In this document: positions 54,869 to 64,000 of the stretch, one piece after another
Layout of the letters: each line of letters opens with the position of its first letter
How positions within the stretch are numbered: position 1 is the stretch's first letter
Made by a program: the position numbers and the translations under genes
Notes under the pieces: model-generated
Databases searched by the model: none
What the model saw: the letters and a program-made list of their open reading frames with translations, nothing else
What the model was told of the DNA's origin: nothing
DNA from: Adhaeribacter pallidiroseus
GTDB taxonomy: Bacteria; Bacteroidota; Bacteroidia; Cytophagales; Hymenobacteraceae
Direction: 5' to 3'
NCBI RefSeq assembly: GCF_003340495.1
Contig: NZ_QASA01000001.1
Coordinates: 186,001 to 250,000, forward strand
Length of the DNA stretch: 64,000 nt

Positions 54869-56041
54869 ATGAAAAATTCTTCTTTTAATCGCCGCAAGTT
54901 TGTGAAAGATACTTTGGCTGGTGCCGCCAGTATAGCTGGTTTAACTACTTTACCTTTAGATTTACTCGCCAGCTCCGATCGGTTAATACCAGCAGAATCT
55001 GTTAATAAAGACAAAAGTTTGCCGGTTCTACCATCTAAAATTAAATTTTCGGTAATCGGGTTAAACCATGGGCACATCAACTCGCAGGTAGAGGCGGTTA
55101 TTAGAGGAGGAGGCCAGTTTATTTCTTTTTATGCGAAAGAAGAAGATTTAGCTGCCGCTTTTGCCAAAAAATACCCGCAAATAAAACGGGCTCGTTCTGA
55201 AAAAGAAATTCTGGAAGATAAATCCATTCAGCTGGTAGTAAGCGCTTCTATTCCGGATGAGCGGGCCCCGTTAGGCATACGGGTAATGCAGCACGGAAAA
55301 GATTTTATGGTAGATAAACCCGGTATTACCTCTCTGGAACAATTAGCGGAAGTACGGAAGGTACAAAAAGAAACCAAGCGCATATACTCGATTATGTACA
55401 GCGAACGTTTCGAGAATAAAGCTACGGTAAAAGCCGGTGAACTGGTAAAAGCCGGGGCGATTGGCAAAGTAATTCAAACGATTGGCCTTGGTCCGCACCG
55501 CATGAACCCCAAAACGCGCCCGGACTGGTTTTTTGACCGGCAACGGTTTGGCGGCATTATTTGCGACATTGCCTCGCACCAATTTGATCAATATTTATTT
55601 TTTACCGGTTCTACCCAAGCCGATGTGGTTGCGGCCCAGGTGGGCAACGTGAATCATCCGCAATATCCAAAGTTCGAAGATTTTGGCGACGTGATGTTGC
55701 GGGGCAATAAGGGTACCGGTTATATACGTGTCGATTGGTTTACCCCCGACGGCTTAAAAACCTGGGGCGATGGGCGACTCACTGTTTTAGGTACCGAAGG
55801 CTTTATTGAAATCCGGAAGAATATTGACATTGGTGGGCGAGAAGGGGGGAATCACTTATTCCTAACGGATCAGAAAGAAACCCGTTACCTGGACTGTAGC
55901 CAAGAACCTTTGCCTTACGGCGAGCAATTAGTAAATGATATTGTTAATCGTACCGAAACCGCCATGACTCAGGAACATTGCTTTTTGGCCACTGAGTTAG
56001 CGCTTAAAGCCCAGCAACAAGCCAAAACGATTACTATCTAG
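54869..56041 (+). CDS. Gfo/Idh/MocA-family oxidoreductase with Tat-type leader
   Basis: 390 residues. The leader FNRRKFVKDTLAGAASIAGL suggests export through the Tat pathway with bound cofactor. The Rossmann domain is IKFSVIGLNHGHINSQVEAV, where GLNHGH replaces the usual GxGxxG. EKEILEDKSIQLVVSASIPD and the cofactor Lys in DFMVDKPGITS follow. The active-site region is GGIICDIASHQFDQYLFFTG. It probably acts on a sugar in the periplasm, like other Bacteroidota enzymes of this type. The small membrane gene 12 bp downstream may be in the same transcript. Confidence 0.88.
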   Translation: MKNSSFNRRKFVKDTLAGAASIAGLTTLPLDLLASSDRLIPAESVNKDKSLPVLPSKIKFSVIGLNHGHINSQVEAVIRGGGQFISFYAKEEDLAAAFAKKYPQIKRARSEKEILEDKSIQLVVSASIPDERAPLGIRVMQHGKDFMVDKPGITSLEQLAEVRKVQKETKRIYSIMYSERFENKATVKAGELVKAGAIGKVIQTIGLGPHRMNPKTRPDWFFDRQRFGGIICDIASHQFDQYLFFTGSTQADVVAAQVGNVNHPQYPKFEDFGDVMLRGNKGTGYIRVDWFTPDGLKTWGDGRLTVLGTEGFIEIRKNIDIGGREGGNHLFLTDQKETRYLDCSQEPLPYGEQLVNDIVNRTETAMTQEHCFLATELALKAQQQAKTITI

Positions 56042-56053
56042 TTGGTATAAATT

Positions 56054-56740
56054 ATGAAGGAAAGAAAATTTAAAATATTGGCAGGGCTTCTTTCCATACT
56101 ACTGCTTTTTAGCTTGATTATTAAGTTGGTTAATGTGCCAGGTGGAATGATTTTATCTGGTTTAGTTTTAGGCAGCTTTGTCTTAATTGCAATTCTCCTT
56201 GGTTCCTTAATAGTTGCTGCCCTTTTGAGGTTGGTTTTTAAAAAATTTTCCATTTTGACTTTGTATTCAGTCACTACTTCTATTGGCTTTCTTTTACTCC
56301 ATTACAACTTGTATTCACCAACTTTAAGAATTATTGTGCCACCAGGTTTTACAGGAGAAGTTAATCTCATCTTGTCAAATGTTGATGATAACATTCTAGA
56401 AGTTGATAGCAACGGAATTGGGTATGTAAACCAATGGACTTTTGATAAAATATACACTAAACCGATTGTTTTTGAGTCATCTGGGAAAAATATAACAGAA
56501 CGTTGTGTTGGATTTAACCCTTCGACTTTCTGGAGTAAGGGAAAAACATGTTGCCTTCAGGGAAATCAAATCAATACATTGAGCTTTGAAGTTGTCCCAA
56601 TTGGAAAGATTGGTCAAAAACAATATTATTCTAAAGATTTGACAAAACTTGTAGACACATCTTTAGTTTTAGCCACTTTACATGATAGATACACCAAAAT
56701 ACAGACTCAACCTTATGAAGTGGAACTGAATAAAAAATAA
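56054..56740 (+). CDS. Hypothetical membrane protein with periplasmic domain
   Basis: 228 residues. Two or three N-terminal membrane segments (KILAGLLSILLLFSLIIKLV, then MILSGLVLGSFVLIAILLGS and FSILTLYSVTTSIGFLLLHY) are followed by a soluble domain (LRIIVPPGFTGEVNLILSNV, then ITERCVGFN and KTCCLQGNQINTLSF). No family is recognised. It uses more AT-rich codons and fewer GGC/CCG-type codons than the neighbouring catabolic genes, suggesting a separate origin, perhaps acquired. It follows the Gfo/Idh gene by only 12 bp. Confidence 0.6.
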   Translation: MKERKFKILAGLLSILLLFSLIIKLVNVPGGMILSGLVLGSFVLIAILLGSLIVAALLRLVFKKFSILTLYSVTTSIGFLLLHYNLYSPTLRIIVPPGFTGEVNLILSNVDDNILEVDSNGIGYVNQWTFDKIYTKPIVFESSGKNITERCVGFNPSTFWSKGKTCCLQGNQINTLSFEVVPIGKIGQKQYYSKDLTKLVDTSLVLATLHDRYTKIQTQPYEVELNKK

Positions 56741-57061
56741 ATTATGCCAACAAAGTACATAAGTCATGCTACGGCCGATTGCCTTGCACGCCTCAGGTAC
56801 GAGAAGTAAGCCTGACCTGCGAATTTATCGGCAAATGTAAAGTCGTATTGTTAAAAGAAAACGTCTAAGTCGCTGGGCAAACTTATTTAAAAAAACAGGA
56901 CTGCTTACGATTGAAAATTTAAAAATTTGAAGCGTATATGTGGCGTAAAAAAGGTAAGGGAGTAGTTTAAAGATTTAAACTACTCCCTTACCTTTTAATT
57001 TTTAAATTTTTACTTTACCTACTAAGCTATAATGCTTTCAAATACTGCAGATACCCAAAAA
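56741..57061. other. Spacer with strong hairpin
   Basis: 321 bp. The left part (56754-56870) is GC-richer and may be a remnant of lost sequence, but no frame is supported. The right part holds an AAATTTAAAAATTT string (56914-56930) and the terminator at 56949-56996. Confidence 0.45.
56949..56996. terminator. Terminator of the S41 protease gene (minus strand)
   Basis: Perfect 23-bp arms (AAAAGGTAAGGGAGTAGTTT and AAA, then the complement) around GA. Read on the minus strand it is followed by T6. Confidence 0.85.
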
Positions 57062-58729
57062 CTAATCTACCCGGAATTTATTGATGCCGAGCTGCACGTA
57101 CCCTTTACTGAGTTTATTGGCTTGGTCGAATAATTTTAGGGCTTGTTGAAAATCCGGGTCGGTTTCGTGGAAGATCGGATACAGTCCTTCGGGGCCGTAC
57201 ACGCTGCGGGCAATGTAAGCTTTAATATTATTCTTCAGCAGGTTTTTCGATCGTTTAAATTCTTTATCGTTATACGTGATTTTTAAATCTTTGGCTTCCT
57301 TGTTAATAGCTTCCAGCATTTTATCACTTACCTCAAAAGTAGCTTTAAATTTTTCAAACGGTATTTTCTGTAGTTCTGCTTTATGATCCTGGTAGTAATT
57401 TAAAGCAAATTCGCGCACCAGGTTTTTACTATACAGTTCATTTAAATAATTGGTGAGTTCCATGGTATCGCGGGCCACAAATACATCGGGCATAATGCCA
57501 CCTCCACCGTACACGACACGGCCGTGCAAGGTTTTGTATTTCAACGAATCGTTAAACTTAATGCTATCCGGATGAAAAAATTCGCCGCGCTGAAAACGGT
57601 TTAAAATATCCATTTCGTAATCTTCGGCTCCTTCGGTATAAGGTTTTTGAATAGAACGGCCGCTGGGCGTATAATATCGCGAAATAGTTAAGCGGAGCTC
57701 CGAACCGTCATTTAGCGGAATAGGCATCTGCACTAAACCTTTCCCAAACGAACGCCGGCCCACAATTAAAGCACGGTCGTTATCTTGCAGCGCACCCGAA
57801 ACAATTTCGGACGCCGAAGCGCTGCCTTCGTCAATTAATACTATTACGGGACCTTCTTCAAACTCGCCGCGCACATGCGCGTAAGTTTCGTTATCGTACT
57901 TGGTACCTTTGCCGTCGGTATACACAATTTTTTTATTGCCCGCTATAAACTCGTCGGCCATACGGGTAGCCCGGTCCATGTAACCGCCGGGGTTACCGCG
58001 TAAGTCCAGGATAAGCCGGTCCATGCCTTTTTTCTTGAGCTTTACCAGCGCCGATTTAAACTCTTCGTAAGTATTGGCCGCAAAACGGGTTACTTTAATA
58101 TAGCCCGTGTGGTTATCTACCATGTAACCGGTTTCTACCGAAACCGTTGGTATTTTATTACGCGTTACCACAAAATCCATGGGTTTCTTTTCATTACGCC
58201 GCAAAATAGTCAGGTTTACTTTGGTGCCTTTGCTGCCGCGTAATTTTTCAAAAACGCCCTGCGTGGTAATGCCTACCCCGGCTATATTCTTTTTATCCAC
58301 CTGAATAATTTTATCGCCGGCCTGTAAACCAACTGACTCTGAGGGCCCGCCACTGAGCGGGGCCACAATAAACACGGTATCTTTAAAAATATTAAATTCT
58401 ACCCCAATACCATCAAAATCGCCTTCCAGGTACGAGCGGGCTACGTCCATTTCGCTGGCGGGTATATAAGCGGTATGCGGATCCAGTTTTTCCAGCATTT
58501 TGTTAATGGCATAGTCCGATAGCTCTTCCACGTTCACGGTATCCACGTAATCCCGGTCGATGTACGACAGAATATCCCGAAATTTTAAATAGCTTTTAGC
58601 GGTGCTTTGCGGATTATTGCTGGAAGCTTGAAACACATTGGCACCAATTAGGATTCCGGCCGCCATGGCCAGGCCTAAAAATAAAGGTAATCGAACCTGA
58701 AAGGGGGAATTTTTAAATTTTTCGCTCAT
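57062..58729 (-). CDS. S41-family C-terminal processing protease (CtpA/Prc-like)
   Basis: 555 residues. An N-terminal membrane anchor or signal (LPLFLGLAMAAGILIGANVF) is present. A PDZ domain follows (about 105-185, GDFDGIGVEFNIF, then GLQAGDKIIQVDKKNIAGVG). The S41 catalytic core is LDLRGNPGGYMDRATRMADE, then EGSASASEIVSGALQDNDRA and GRRSFGKGLVQ. By family alignment the dyad is Ser305 and Lys330, with Gln334. A C-terminal helical extension of about 150 residues is common in Bacteroidota members. It trims proteins at their C-termini in the periplasm. All catalytic residues are present. Confidence 0.94.
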   Translation of the reverse strand: MSEKFKNSPFQVRLPLFLGLAMAAGILIGANVFQASSNNPQSTAKSYLKFRDILSYIDRDYVDTVNVEELSDYAINKMLEKLDPHTAYIPASEMDVARSYLEGDFDGIGVEFNIFKDTVFIVAPLSGGPSESVGLQAGDKIIQVDKKNIAGVGITTQGVFEKLRGSKGTKVNLTILRRNEKKPMDFVVTRNKIPTVSVETGYMVDNHTGYIKVTRFAANTYEEFKSALVKLKKKGMDRLILDLRGNPGGYMDRATRMADEFIAGNKKIVYTDGKGTKYDNETYAHVRGEFEEGPVIVLIDEGSASASEIVSGALQDNDRALIVGRRSFGKGLVQMPIPLNDGSELRLTISRYYTPSGRSIQKPYTEGAEDYEMDILNRFQRGEFFHPDSIKFNDSLKYKTLHGRVVYGGGGIMPDVFVARDTMELTNYLNELYSKNLVREFALNYYQDHKAELQKIPFEKFKATFEVSDKMLEAINKEAKDLKITYNDKEFKRSKNLLKNNIKAYIARSVYGPEGLYPIFHETDPDFQQALKLFDQANKLSKGYVQLGINKFRVD

Positions 58730-59210
58730 ATAAAATTAATGTATTGCGGCCGGGAATTGGTAAAGATTACCTGCGGGTAAAAGCAACCCAATATATAAAA
58801 AATCAAATTATAAAACTAGTTGTTGGTAGGCTCTGTATTGGGCAATTACCTCTAACATAAAGTTGCACTATTAAATGGGTTTCCTCTGTTTTAAATAAAG
58901 CAATAATATGTCGTTTAAAATTGTAAAGTATTTACAGTGTGGCTACTGGCAATTACCTTTATATAAAAATGCTTTATCAAAGTGTTTACGAAAGTTTACT
59001 ATTACTTAGTTCGGGTAATGCTTTAAAATATGATAGAAATTTAAAAAATTATCGGGCAACTGCCTTTTTAACTTTACAAAATTTAATAGTAAAACAATCT
59101 ATTACTGGTGGTGCTACTCCACTAAAAATAAAGCGTATACAGATGATCAGGCTTTCTCTTTCTAAAAATTACTTACTTTTATAAATCTTAACTAAACTTT
59201 ACTTAATACA
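58730..59210. other. AT-rich spacer between the divergent protease gene and ruvX
   Basis: 481 bp. An open frame at 58939-59184 (GTG start) has no protein-like features and is not called. No clear promoter boxes or hairpins. Confidence 0.4.
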
Positions 59211-59624
59211 ATGGCCCGAATTGTAGCGATTGATTACGGAAATAAACGGGTTGGTATAGCCGTAACCGATCCGTTAAAACTGATTGCTACGCCTTTAGAG
59301 ACCATTCATACCCAGGATATTTTCAGCTATCTAAAAGCGTATACCCAACAGCAGCCAGTAGAAGCAATTGTAGTAGGAATGCCAAAAAAATTAGATAATA
59401 CTCCTACCGATGTAACCAGTGCCGTAATTGGTTTTGTGCGCAAATTGCAAAAAGAGATACCCGGTATACCGGTGCATACCTTAGACGAGCGTTTTACTTC
59501 CCGGATGGCTTTCCAGGCGATGATTGCGGGCGGATTAAAGAAGAAAGACCGGCAAAATAAAGCTACCGTTGATAAAGTAAGTGCCGCTATTATTCTGCAA
59601 TCGTATTTAGAAGCTAATCCCTAG
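59211..59624 (+). CDS. ruvX: Holliday junction resolvase-like protein RuvX (YqgF)
   Basis: 137 residues, full length for the family. RNase H-like fold: first catalytic Asp8 in VAIDYGNKRVGIAVTDPL, second region AIVVGMPKKLDNTPTDVTSA and Glu in VHTLDERFTSRMAF. The third Asp lies in NKATVDKVSAAIILQSYLE. RuvX is an essential conserved nuclease; it has been linked to 16S rRNA 5' processing and to Holliday junction cleavage. The assignment is firm. Confidence 0.95.
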   Translation: MARIVAIDYGNKRVGIAVTDPLKLIATPLETIHTQDIFSYLKAYTQQQPVEAIVVGMPKKLDNTPTDVTSAVIGFVRKLQKEIPGIPVHTLDERFTSRMAFQAMIAGGLKKKDRQNKATVDKVSAAIILQSYLEANP

Positions 59625-59911
59625 CTTTTGTACCTGATAGTAGGTGTTATAATGCTGCCAGTATCTTGTTTGCTTGTATATAAATGCCACGGGAAACCAG
59701 GTAATAATTTTTTATTTCGATCGTTTTTTTCAAACAGGTACCCAGCACCGTAAAACTTCTTTCGGATTTCTTCTTAATTTTGCCGGAAGAATTTGTTGGG
59801 TACGAGGGTAGTTTAGTTTGGTTTGTATGCTACGGCTGAAAAATAGAAGCTGCCTCTAACCCGTGAACTATTGGCGCTAGTATCGTTGAAAGATTTAGTA
59901 TTTAATTTATT

Positions 59912-60478
59912 ATGATATATCCCATTATCGCTTACGGCGACCCCGTTTTACGCACGAAAACCAAAGCTATTCCGCAGGATTACCCGGATTTAAAAAAACT
60001 GGTGGCCGATATGTACGAGACCATGTACCATGCCCATGGAGTTGGGTTAGCCGCGCCGCAGATTAGTAAAGGTCTCCGGTTGTTTGTAATTGATTCGGCT
60101 CCTTTTGAAGAAGACGAGGAAAAGAAAAAATTAGCTGTGAAGCAAGCTTTTATTAATCCGCAGATATTAGAAGAAAACGGCGAGGAGTGGGCTTTTGAAG
60201 AAGGCTGCCTGAGTATTCCGGGTGTTCGCGAAGATGTTATCCGGCCCGAAAAGGTGATTATCCGGTACTTTGATGAAGATTGGAACCAGCACGAAAAAAC
60301 CTTTGACGGCATGGTCGCCCGGATCATTCAGCACGAATACGACCACATCGAAGGCGTACTGTTTACCGATCATTTATCGGGTTTTCGGAAGCGCTTAATT
60401 AAAAGCAAACTTACTAAAATTAGCAAAGGCGATGTAGATGCCGATTACGTGATGCGCTTTTACGGCAATAAAAAGTAA
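59912..60478 (+). CDS. def: Peptide deformylase
   Basis: 188 residues. It removes the formyl group from nascent proteins in the cytoplasm. The three signature motifs are complete: GVGLAAPQ (43-50), EEGCLSIPG with metal ligand Cys99, and QHEYDHIEG with His141, Glu142 and His145. The acidic insert APFEEDEEKKKLA is within normal variation. It starts MIYPIIAYGDPVLRTK, the usual start. ruvX lies 287 bp upstream on the same strand, a common arrangement in Bacteroidota. Confidence 0.97.
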   Translation: MIYPIIAYGDPVLRTKTKAIPQDYPDLKKLVADMYETMYHAHGVGLAAPQISKGLRLFVIDSAPFEEDEEKKKLAVKQAFINPQILEENGEEWAFEEGCLSIPGVREDVIRPEKVIIRYFDEDWNQHEKTFDGMVARIIQHEYDHIEGVLFTDHLSGFRKRLIKSKLTKISKGDVDADYVMRFYGNKK

Positions 60479-60637
60479 TAACAGCTTACTTATATTAAAC
60501 ATTAAAGCTATTCCGGCTTATTTTTAAAAACTCCTTTTGCTAGCAGAAAGAGTTTTTATTTTATATAAATGCCTGGCTGTAATAGATTAATTTAATTCGG
60601 TAGAGTAAAGGTTGGAAAAGTTTTTCTGATCAAATTT

Positions 60638-61459
60638 TTAAATTTTGGAGTCGCTTACCTGCTTTAGTATAGGTTGTAATCTTTTATCGGTAATACAATA
60701 CCGGTGTCCTTCCACCAGCAGGTGCATCACCAAGTTTTCTACTGCAATCGGCGAGCCATAAGCCACCTCATCAATGTTGCAGTACTGAATTTGGCTGCCA
60801 TCAATAATGGTTACTACCCCAGGGCCAAATACTTCTACCAGGCTGCCTTCTTTAATAATTACCCCGGTTTCTTCCCCTAAACCTATACCCAGGTAATCGG
60901 GCCATTTAGCAATCGCTACCGCCAAACGACCAAATCGGCCTCGTTCAGTAAAATGCGAATCAATGTATAATTTTTGTACAAACGAGAGGCCGGAACACGT
61001 TTTGGTTTCGCCTTTTACTAGAGAGTTAGAGCCGTAACCTTCGTAAATCATGCGGTTAGAAATAGCACTGGCCCCGGCACTGGTGCCGGCAATTACAATA
61101 TCTTCGTTTTGGTACCGCTGCTGCATTAATCGCTGTACTTGGGTATCGAGCAGAAATTGGTTGATGCGGCGTTGGTCGCCGCCGGTAAAAAAGAAAACAT
61201 CCGCCCGGTTAATTCGCTCTAAATATTCTGGTTTATCCGCTGCATTTTGTTCATCAATGTGCATCACGTGGGCATTCTTTAAACCCAACTCCACAAAAGC
61301 TTCCTGGTACGCATCACCCGATTCCTGCGGCGAAGGAGCGGCCGTTGTAATTACTTCCACCACGGAATTAGCTTGGCAATAATCTGCCCGGATTAATTGT
61401 AGCAAGCCATCGTCGTCGCCACCACCCAGCGCAATTAAGGTACCTTTAGGTTTTGTCAT
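60638..61459 (-). CDS. Cyanophycinase-like peptidase S51
   Basis: 273 residues. The nucleophile elbow GTSAGASA has Ser127; FTGGDQRRINQFL and the start GTLIALGGGDDDGLL match the cyanophycinase family, and YIDSHFTERGRFGRLAVAIA and GIGLGEETGVIIKEGSLVEV are also diagnostic. Cyanophycinase cleaves multi-L-arginyl-poly-L-aspartate to beta-Asp-Arg dipeptides. No cyanophycin synthetase is in this window, so it may act on external polymer or on another isoaspartyl peptide. It is divergent from the copper ATPase gene. Confidence 0.88.
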   Translation of the reverse strand: MTKPKGTLIALGGGDDDGLLQLIRADYCQANSVVEVITTAAPSPQESGDAYQEAFVELGLKNAHVMHIDEQNAADKPEYLERINRADVFFFTGGDQRRINQFLLDTQVQRLMQQRYQNEDIVIAGTSAGASAISNRMIYEGYGSNSLVKGETKTCSGLSFVQKLYIDSHFTERGRFGRLAVAIAKWPDYLGIGLGEETGVIIKEGSLVEVFGPGVVTIIDGSQIQYCNIDEVAYGSPIAVENLVMHLLVEGHRYCITDKRLQPILKQVSDSKI

Positions 61460-61599
61460 ACAGTTTTATAATTTAAAATTAACTGTGCATACTGTTTAGT
61501 AGGCAAGCAGGTTTTTTAAAATTTTTGTTCCGATAAGTACAGTCTTGATTTTATAAATATGTACTAAAATTGTGTAACGCCTTCTACTGCAGGGTACCT

Positions 61600-61607
61600 T
61601 ACTTTTG
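61600..61607 (+). promoter_or_regulatory. -7 box of the copper ATPase gene
   Basis: TACTTTTG, identical to the -7 box of the initiator tRNA and followed by similar bases (TAGTGTTACAAAC against TATTACAAAC). No perfect TTTG lies 19 bp upstream. It predicts a leader of about 70 bases. Confidence 0.45.
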
Positions 61608-61680
61608 TAGTGTTACAAACCGAAAAGCTGGTAATTAACAACCAGGGTTCCGGTATGTTTAACCTTATAAATTTAAAAAA

Positions 61681-63921
61681 ATGGCCATAAACACCACCGC
61701 AACACTTGCCTCAGATGTAGTTACTGCTACCTATCCCGTGGGCGGTATGACTTGCGCCGCCTGCGCTGCTAGTGTCGAATCGATGCTTCAAGCCCAGCCG
61801 GGCGTAATTTCGGCTTCCGTATCTTACGCCAACCGTTCGGTAGCTATTCACATGCAACCCGGTAAAGTAACTTTTAATCAGTTACAGAAAACGGTAAGAC
61901 AAATTGGTTACGACTTGCTGGCTAATCCCGAAATGGCCGAAGAACTGGAAAAACAGCATTATACAAAACTTAAGAAAAGAACACTAGGTGCTTTTATCTG
62001 CGCGGTGCCGGTTATTATCATCAGCATGTTTTTCCACCACGGTTTTCCCGGATCGAACTGGTTATTACTGGTGCTTACTACCCCGGTAGTTGGTTGGTTT
62101 GGGCGGGATTTTTTTGTAAACGGATTTAAAAAAGCCAAGCACGGTGCAGCTAATATGGATACTTTGGTGGCTCTTAGTACCGGAGTTGCCTACTTATTTA
62201 GTGCTTTTAACACCTTTTATCCGCAATGGATGAACCAACGCGGGTTAGAGCCGCAAGTTTACTTTGAATCGGCGGCAGCCGTTATTGCTTTTATTTTATT
62301 GGGGAAGTTACTCGAAGAACGAGCCCGCAAAGGAACTTCGGCGGCTTTGAAAAAATTAATCGCGCTGCAACCCAAAAAAGTAAAAGTGCTCCAACCCGAC
62401 TCAACCGAAATAGAAATACCCATAGAGGAAGTGCAATCCGGCGACCGCATCCGGATCCGGCCCGGTGAAAAAATACCCGTAGATGGCTTGGTGCAACAAG
62501 GAGAATCGTTCCTGGACGAAAGCATGCTGACGGGGGAACCTATTGCCTTACGCAAAACTATTAACGACCGGGTATTTACCGGAACGCTTAATCAGAAAGG
62601 CAGCCTGGAGATTGTAGCGCAAAAAACCGGTTCCGAAACCATGCTGGCCCAAATTATACAAACGGTACAAAAGGCCCAAGCGAGTAAGCCGCCCGTGCAA
62701 AAATTAGCCGATCAGATTTCGGCGGTTTTTGTACCAATCGTGTTGGGGCTGGCGCTTTTGAGTTTTGGTATTTGGTACCTGGTTGGCCCCGATAATAGCT
62801 TAACTTTTGCTTTGCAGGCTTTTGTTACGGTATTAATTATTGCTTGCCCTTGTGCGCTAGGTTTAGCCACGCCCACGGCTATTATGGTAGCTGTAGGAAA
62901 AGGAGCAGAAAATGGGATCTTGGTGAAAGATGCCCAAAGTTTAGAAATAGCCCACAAAGTAAACGCCATTGTACTGGATAAAACCGGTACTTTAACCAAA
63001 GGTCGTCCCGAAGCCGAAGAGTTTATCTGGGTTAGTAATAAAAGCAATTATTCAGAAGTAAAAGAAGCAGTGTTGGCCATCGAACAACGTTCCGAACACC
63101 CTTTAGCCGAAGCCATTACGCAGAACTTACGTTTAGATGAATTAAAACCAGTAAATATAGAAGAATTTAAAAGTATAACGGGCCAAGGCGTACAAGCCAA
63201 AGTTGGCAATCAGTTATACTCAATTGGTAACCGTACGCTACTTCTGGATTCCGGTATTGTTATTTCAGAGAGAGCCGAACAAATAATGAAGGAGCAAGGC
63301 GAATTAGCCAAAACGCTGATATTCGTAGCCGTCGAACAGGAACTCGTGGCTGTAATTCCGGTAACGGATCAGATAAAAGAAACCTCCGTACACGCCGTCC
63401 GGGAACTGCAAAATTTAGGATTAGCTGTTTACTTACTTACCGGCGATAACCAGCAAGCTGCCGAAGCTATCGCCCGGCAAACAGGTATTGTACATGTAAC
63501 AGCAGGCGTATCGCCAACTGGTAAAGCAGATTACGTGAAGCAACTGCAACAGAATAATTTAACCGTGGCGATGGTAGGCGATGGCATTAATGACTCGCCC
63601 GCTCTGGCCCAGGCCGATTTAGGAATTGCGATGGGACAAGGTACCGATGTGGCTATGGAAACGGCGGGTTTAACGCTGATGCAATCGGACCTGCGTTCTA
63701 TTGCCAAAGCCATAAAACTCTCCCGGGCTACCGTTAGTACTATCCGGCAAAACCTTTTCTGGGCCTTTATCTATAACTTAATCGGTATTCCTATCGCGGC
63801 GGGGGTATTATATCCCATAAACGGCTATTTATTAAATCCCATGCTGGCTGGAGCGGCTATGGCGCTTAGTTCCGTATCGGTGGTGGCCAATAGTTTACGG
63901 CTGCGCCGATTAATGCTGTAG
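61681..63921 (+). CDS. copA: Copper-translocating P1B-type ATPase (CopA)
   Basis: 746 residues. One N-terminal heavy-metal-associated domain has GGMTCAACAASVE (Cys25, Cys28). Eight membrane segments are expected. The transmembrane metal site is C389-P-C391 in IIACPCALGLATPTA. Phosphorylation Asp433 is in DKTGTLTKGRPEAEE, the HP motif is EHPLAEA, and the hinge is GDGINDSPALAQADLGIAMG. The C-terminal helix has the MxxSS-type MALSSVSVVANSLRL of Cu+ exporters. It pumps Cu+ out of the cytoplasm. It begins 21 bp after TATAAATTTAAAAAA-type spacer. Confidence 0.95.
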   Translation: MAINTTATLASDVVTATYPVGGMTCAACAASVESMLQAQPGVISASVSYANRSVAIHMQPGKVTFNQLQKTVRQIGYDLLANPEMAEELEKQHYTKLKKRTLGAFICAVPVIIISMFFHHGFPGSNWLLLVLTTPVVGWFGRDFFVNGFKKAKHGAANMDTLVALSTGVAYLFSAFNTFYPQWMNQRGLEPQVYFESAAAVIAFILLGKLLEERARKGTSAALKKLIALQPKKVKVLQPDSTEIEIPIEEVQSGDRIRIRPGEKIPVDGLVQQGESFLDESMLTGEPIALRKTINDRVFTGTLNQKGSLEIVAQKTGSETMLAQIIQTVQKAQASKPPVQKLADQISAVFVPIVLGLALLSFGIWYLVGPDNSLTFALQAFVTVLIIACPCALGLATPTAIMVAVGKGAENGILVKDAQSLEIAHKVNAIVLDKTGTLTKGRPEAEEFIWVSNKSNYSEVKEAVLAIEQRSEHPLAEAITQNLRLDELKPVNIEEFKSITGQGVQAKVGNQLYSIGNRTLLLDSGIVISERAEQIMKEQGELAKTLIFVAVEQELVAVIPVTDQIKETSVHAVRELQNLGLAVYLLTGDNQQAAEAIARQTGIVHVTAGVSPTGKADYVKQLQQNNLTVAMVGDGINDSPALAQADLGIAMGQGTDVAMETAGLTLMQSDLRSIAKAIKLSRATVSTIRQNLFWAFIYNLIGIPIAAGVLYPINGYLLNPMLAGAAMALSSVSVVANSLRLRRLML

Positions 63922-63950
63922 CACAAAGAGTAAAATTTAAAAAAAACTGA

Positions 63951-63975
63951 AGCTACTGTTATTGGAGCAGTAGCT
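63951..63975 (+). terminator. Probable terminator of copA
   Basis: Stem AGCTACTG/CAGTAGCT with loop TTATTGGAG, followed by CCTTTCT. It lies 29 bp after the stop. Confidence 0.5.
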
Positions 63976-64000
63976 CCTTTCTAGTTTACCTTTGCCTTGT

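Noticed and set aside
58939-59184. 81-codon frame upstream of ruvX
   Set aside because: GTG start, composition like AT-rich spacer, and no motif or conserved pattern. It probably is leader or promoter DNA of ruvX.

Overview
The window looks like a chromosomal segment of a Bacteroidota bacterium of the Cytophagales, probably Hymenobacteraceae (Adhaeribacter-like). This is judged from gene content and style only. Supporting signs are a SusC/SusD pair, a DUF4293 protein, several small outer-membrane barrels, AT-rich intergenic DNA with almost no Shine-Dalgarno sequences, and promoters of the Bacteroidota type (TTTG, 19 bp, TAnnTTTG) before the initiator tRNA. The recurrent intergenic string AAATTTAAAAATTT appears throughout.

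Region 1 (1-20 kb) is mostly core genome. In order it holds the end of an NtrY-like histidine kinase overlapping a giant outer-membrane protein, a GDSL lipoprotein, a cupin, a Rof-like small protein, small barrels and lipoproteins, and a short HTH regulator. These are followed by a Nudix hydrolase, DUF4293, truA, an ABC exporter, a TEX264/GyrI-like membrane protein, hemW, a TamA/BamA-like protein and the initiator tRNA. An unreported 56-codon ORF with its own terminator lies at 7349-7519.

Region 2 (20-56 kb) is an accessory carbohydrate island. An AraC regulator diverges from a SusC-SusD-propeller operon, followed by a clan-A glycoside hydrolase and a sodium:solute symporter. The D-glucuronate branch follows: uxaC, an SDR mannonate oxidoreductase, an RraA-family gene and uxuA. 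A second catabolic set contains a Gfo/Idh dehydrogenase, SDR, ROK, SIS, FAD oxidoreductase and phosphotriesterase-family lactonase. A second AraC regulator precedes two large haem c/propeller lipoproteins, two TIM-barrel epimerases and another Gfo/Idh enzyme. The island reads as import and degradation of uronate-containing glycans plus periplasmic sugar oxidation. A dedicated KDG kinase and KDPG aldolase are not seen here. A 38-bp element is shared by three transcription units (36.4, 45.6 and 49.8 kb) and probably marks a small regulon. Three genes at 39.1-41.4 kb carry single-base frameshifts, at least two in G5 runs. The spaces between genes are full of palindromes, REP-like elements and phrase-like short repeats.

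Region 3 (57-64 kb) is core again: an S41 C-terminal processing protease, ruvX, def, cyanophycinase and a CopA-type copper ATPase.
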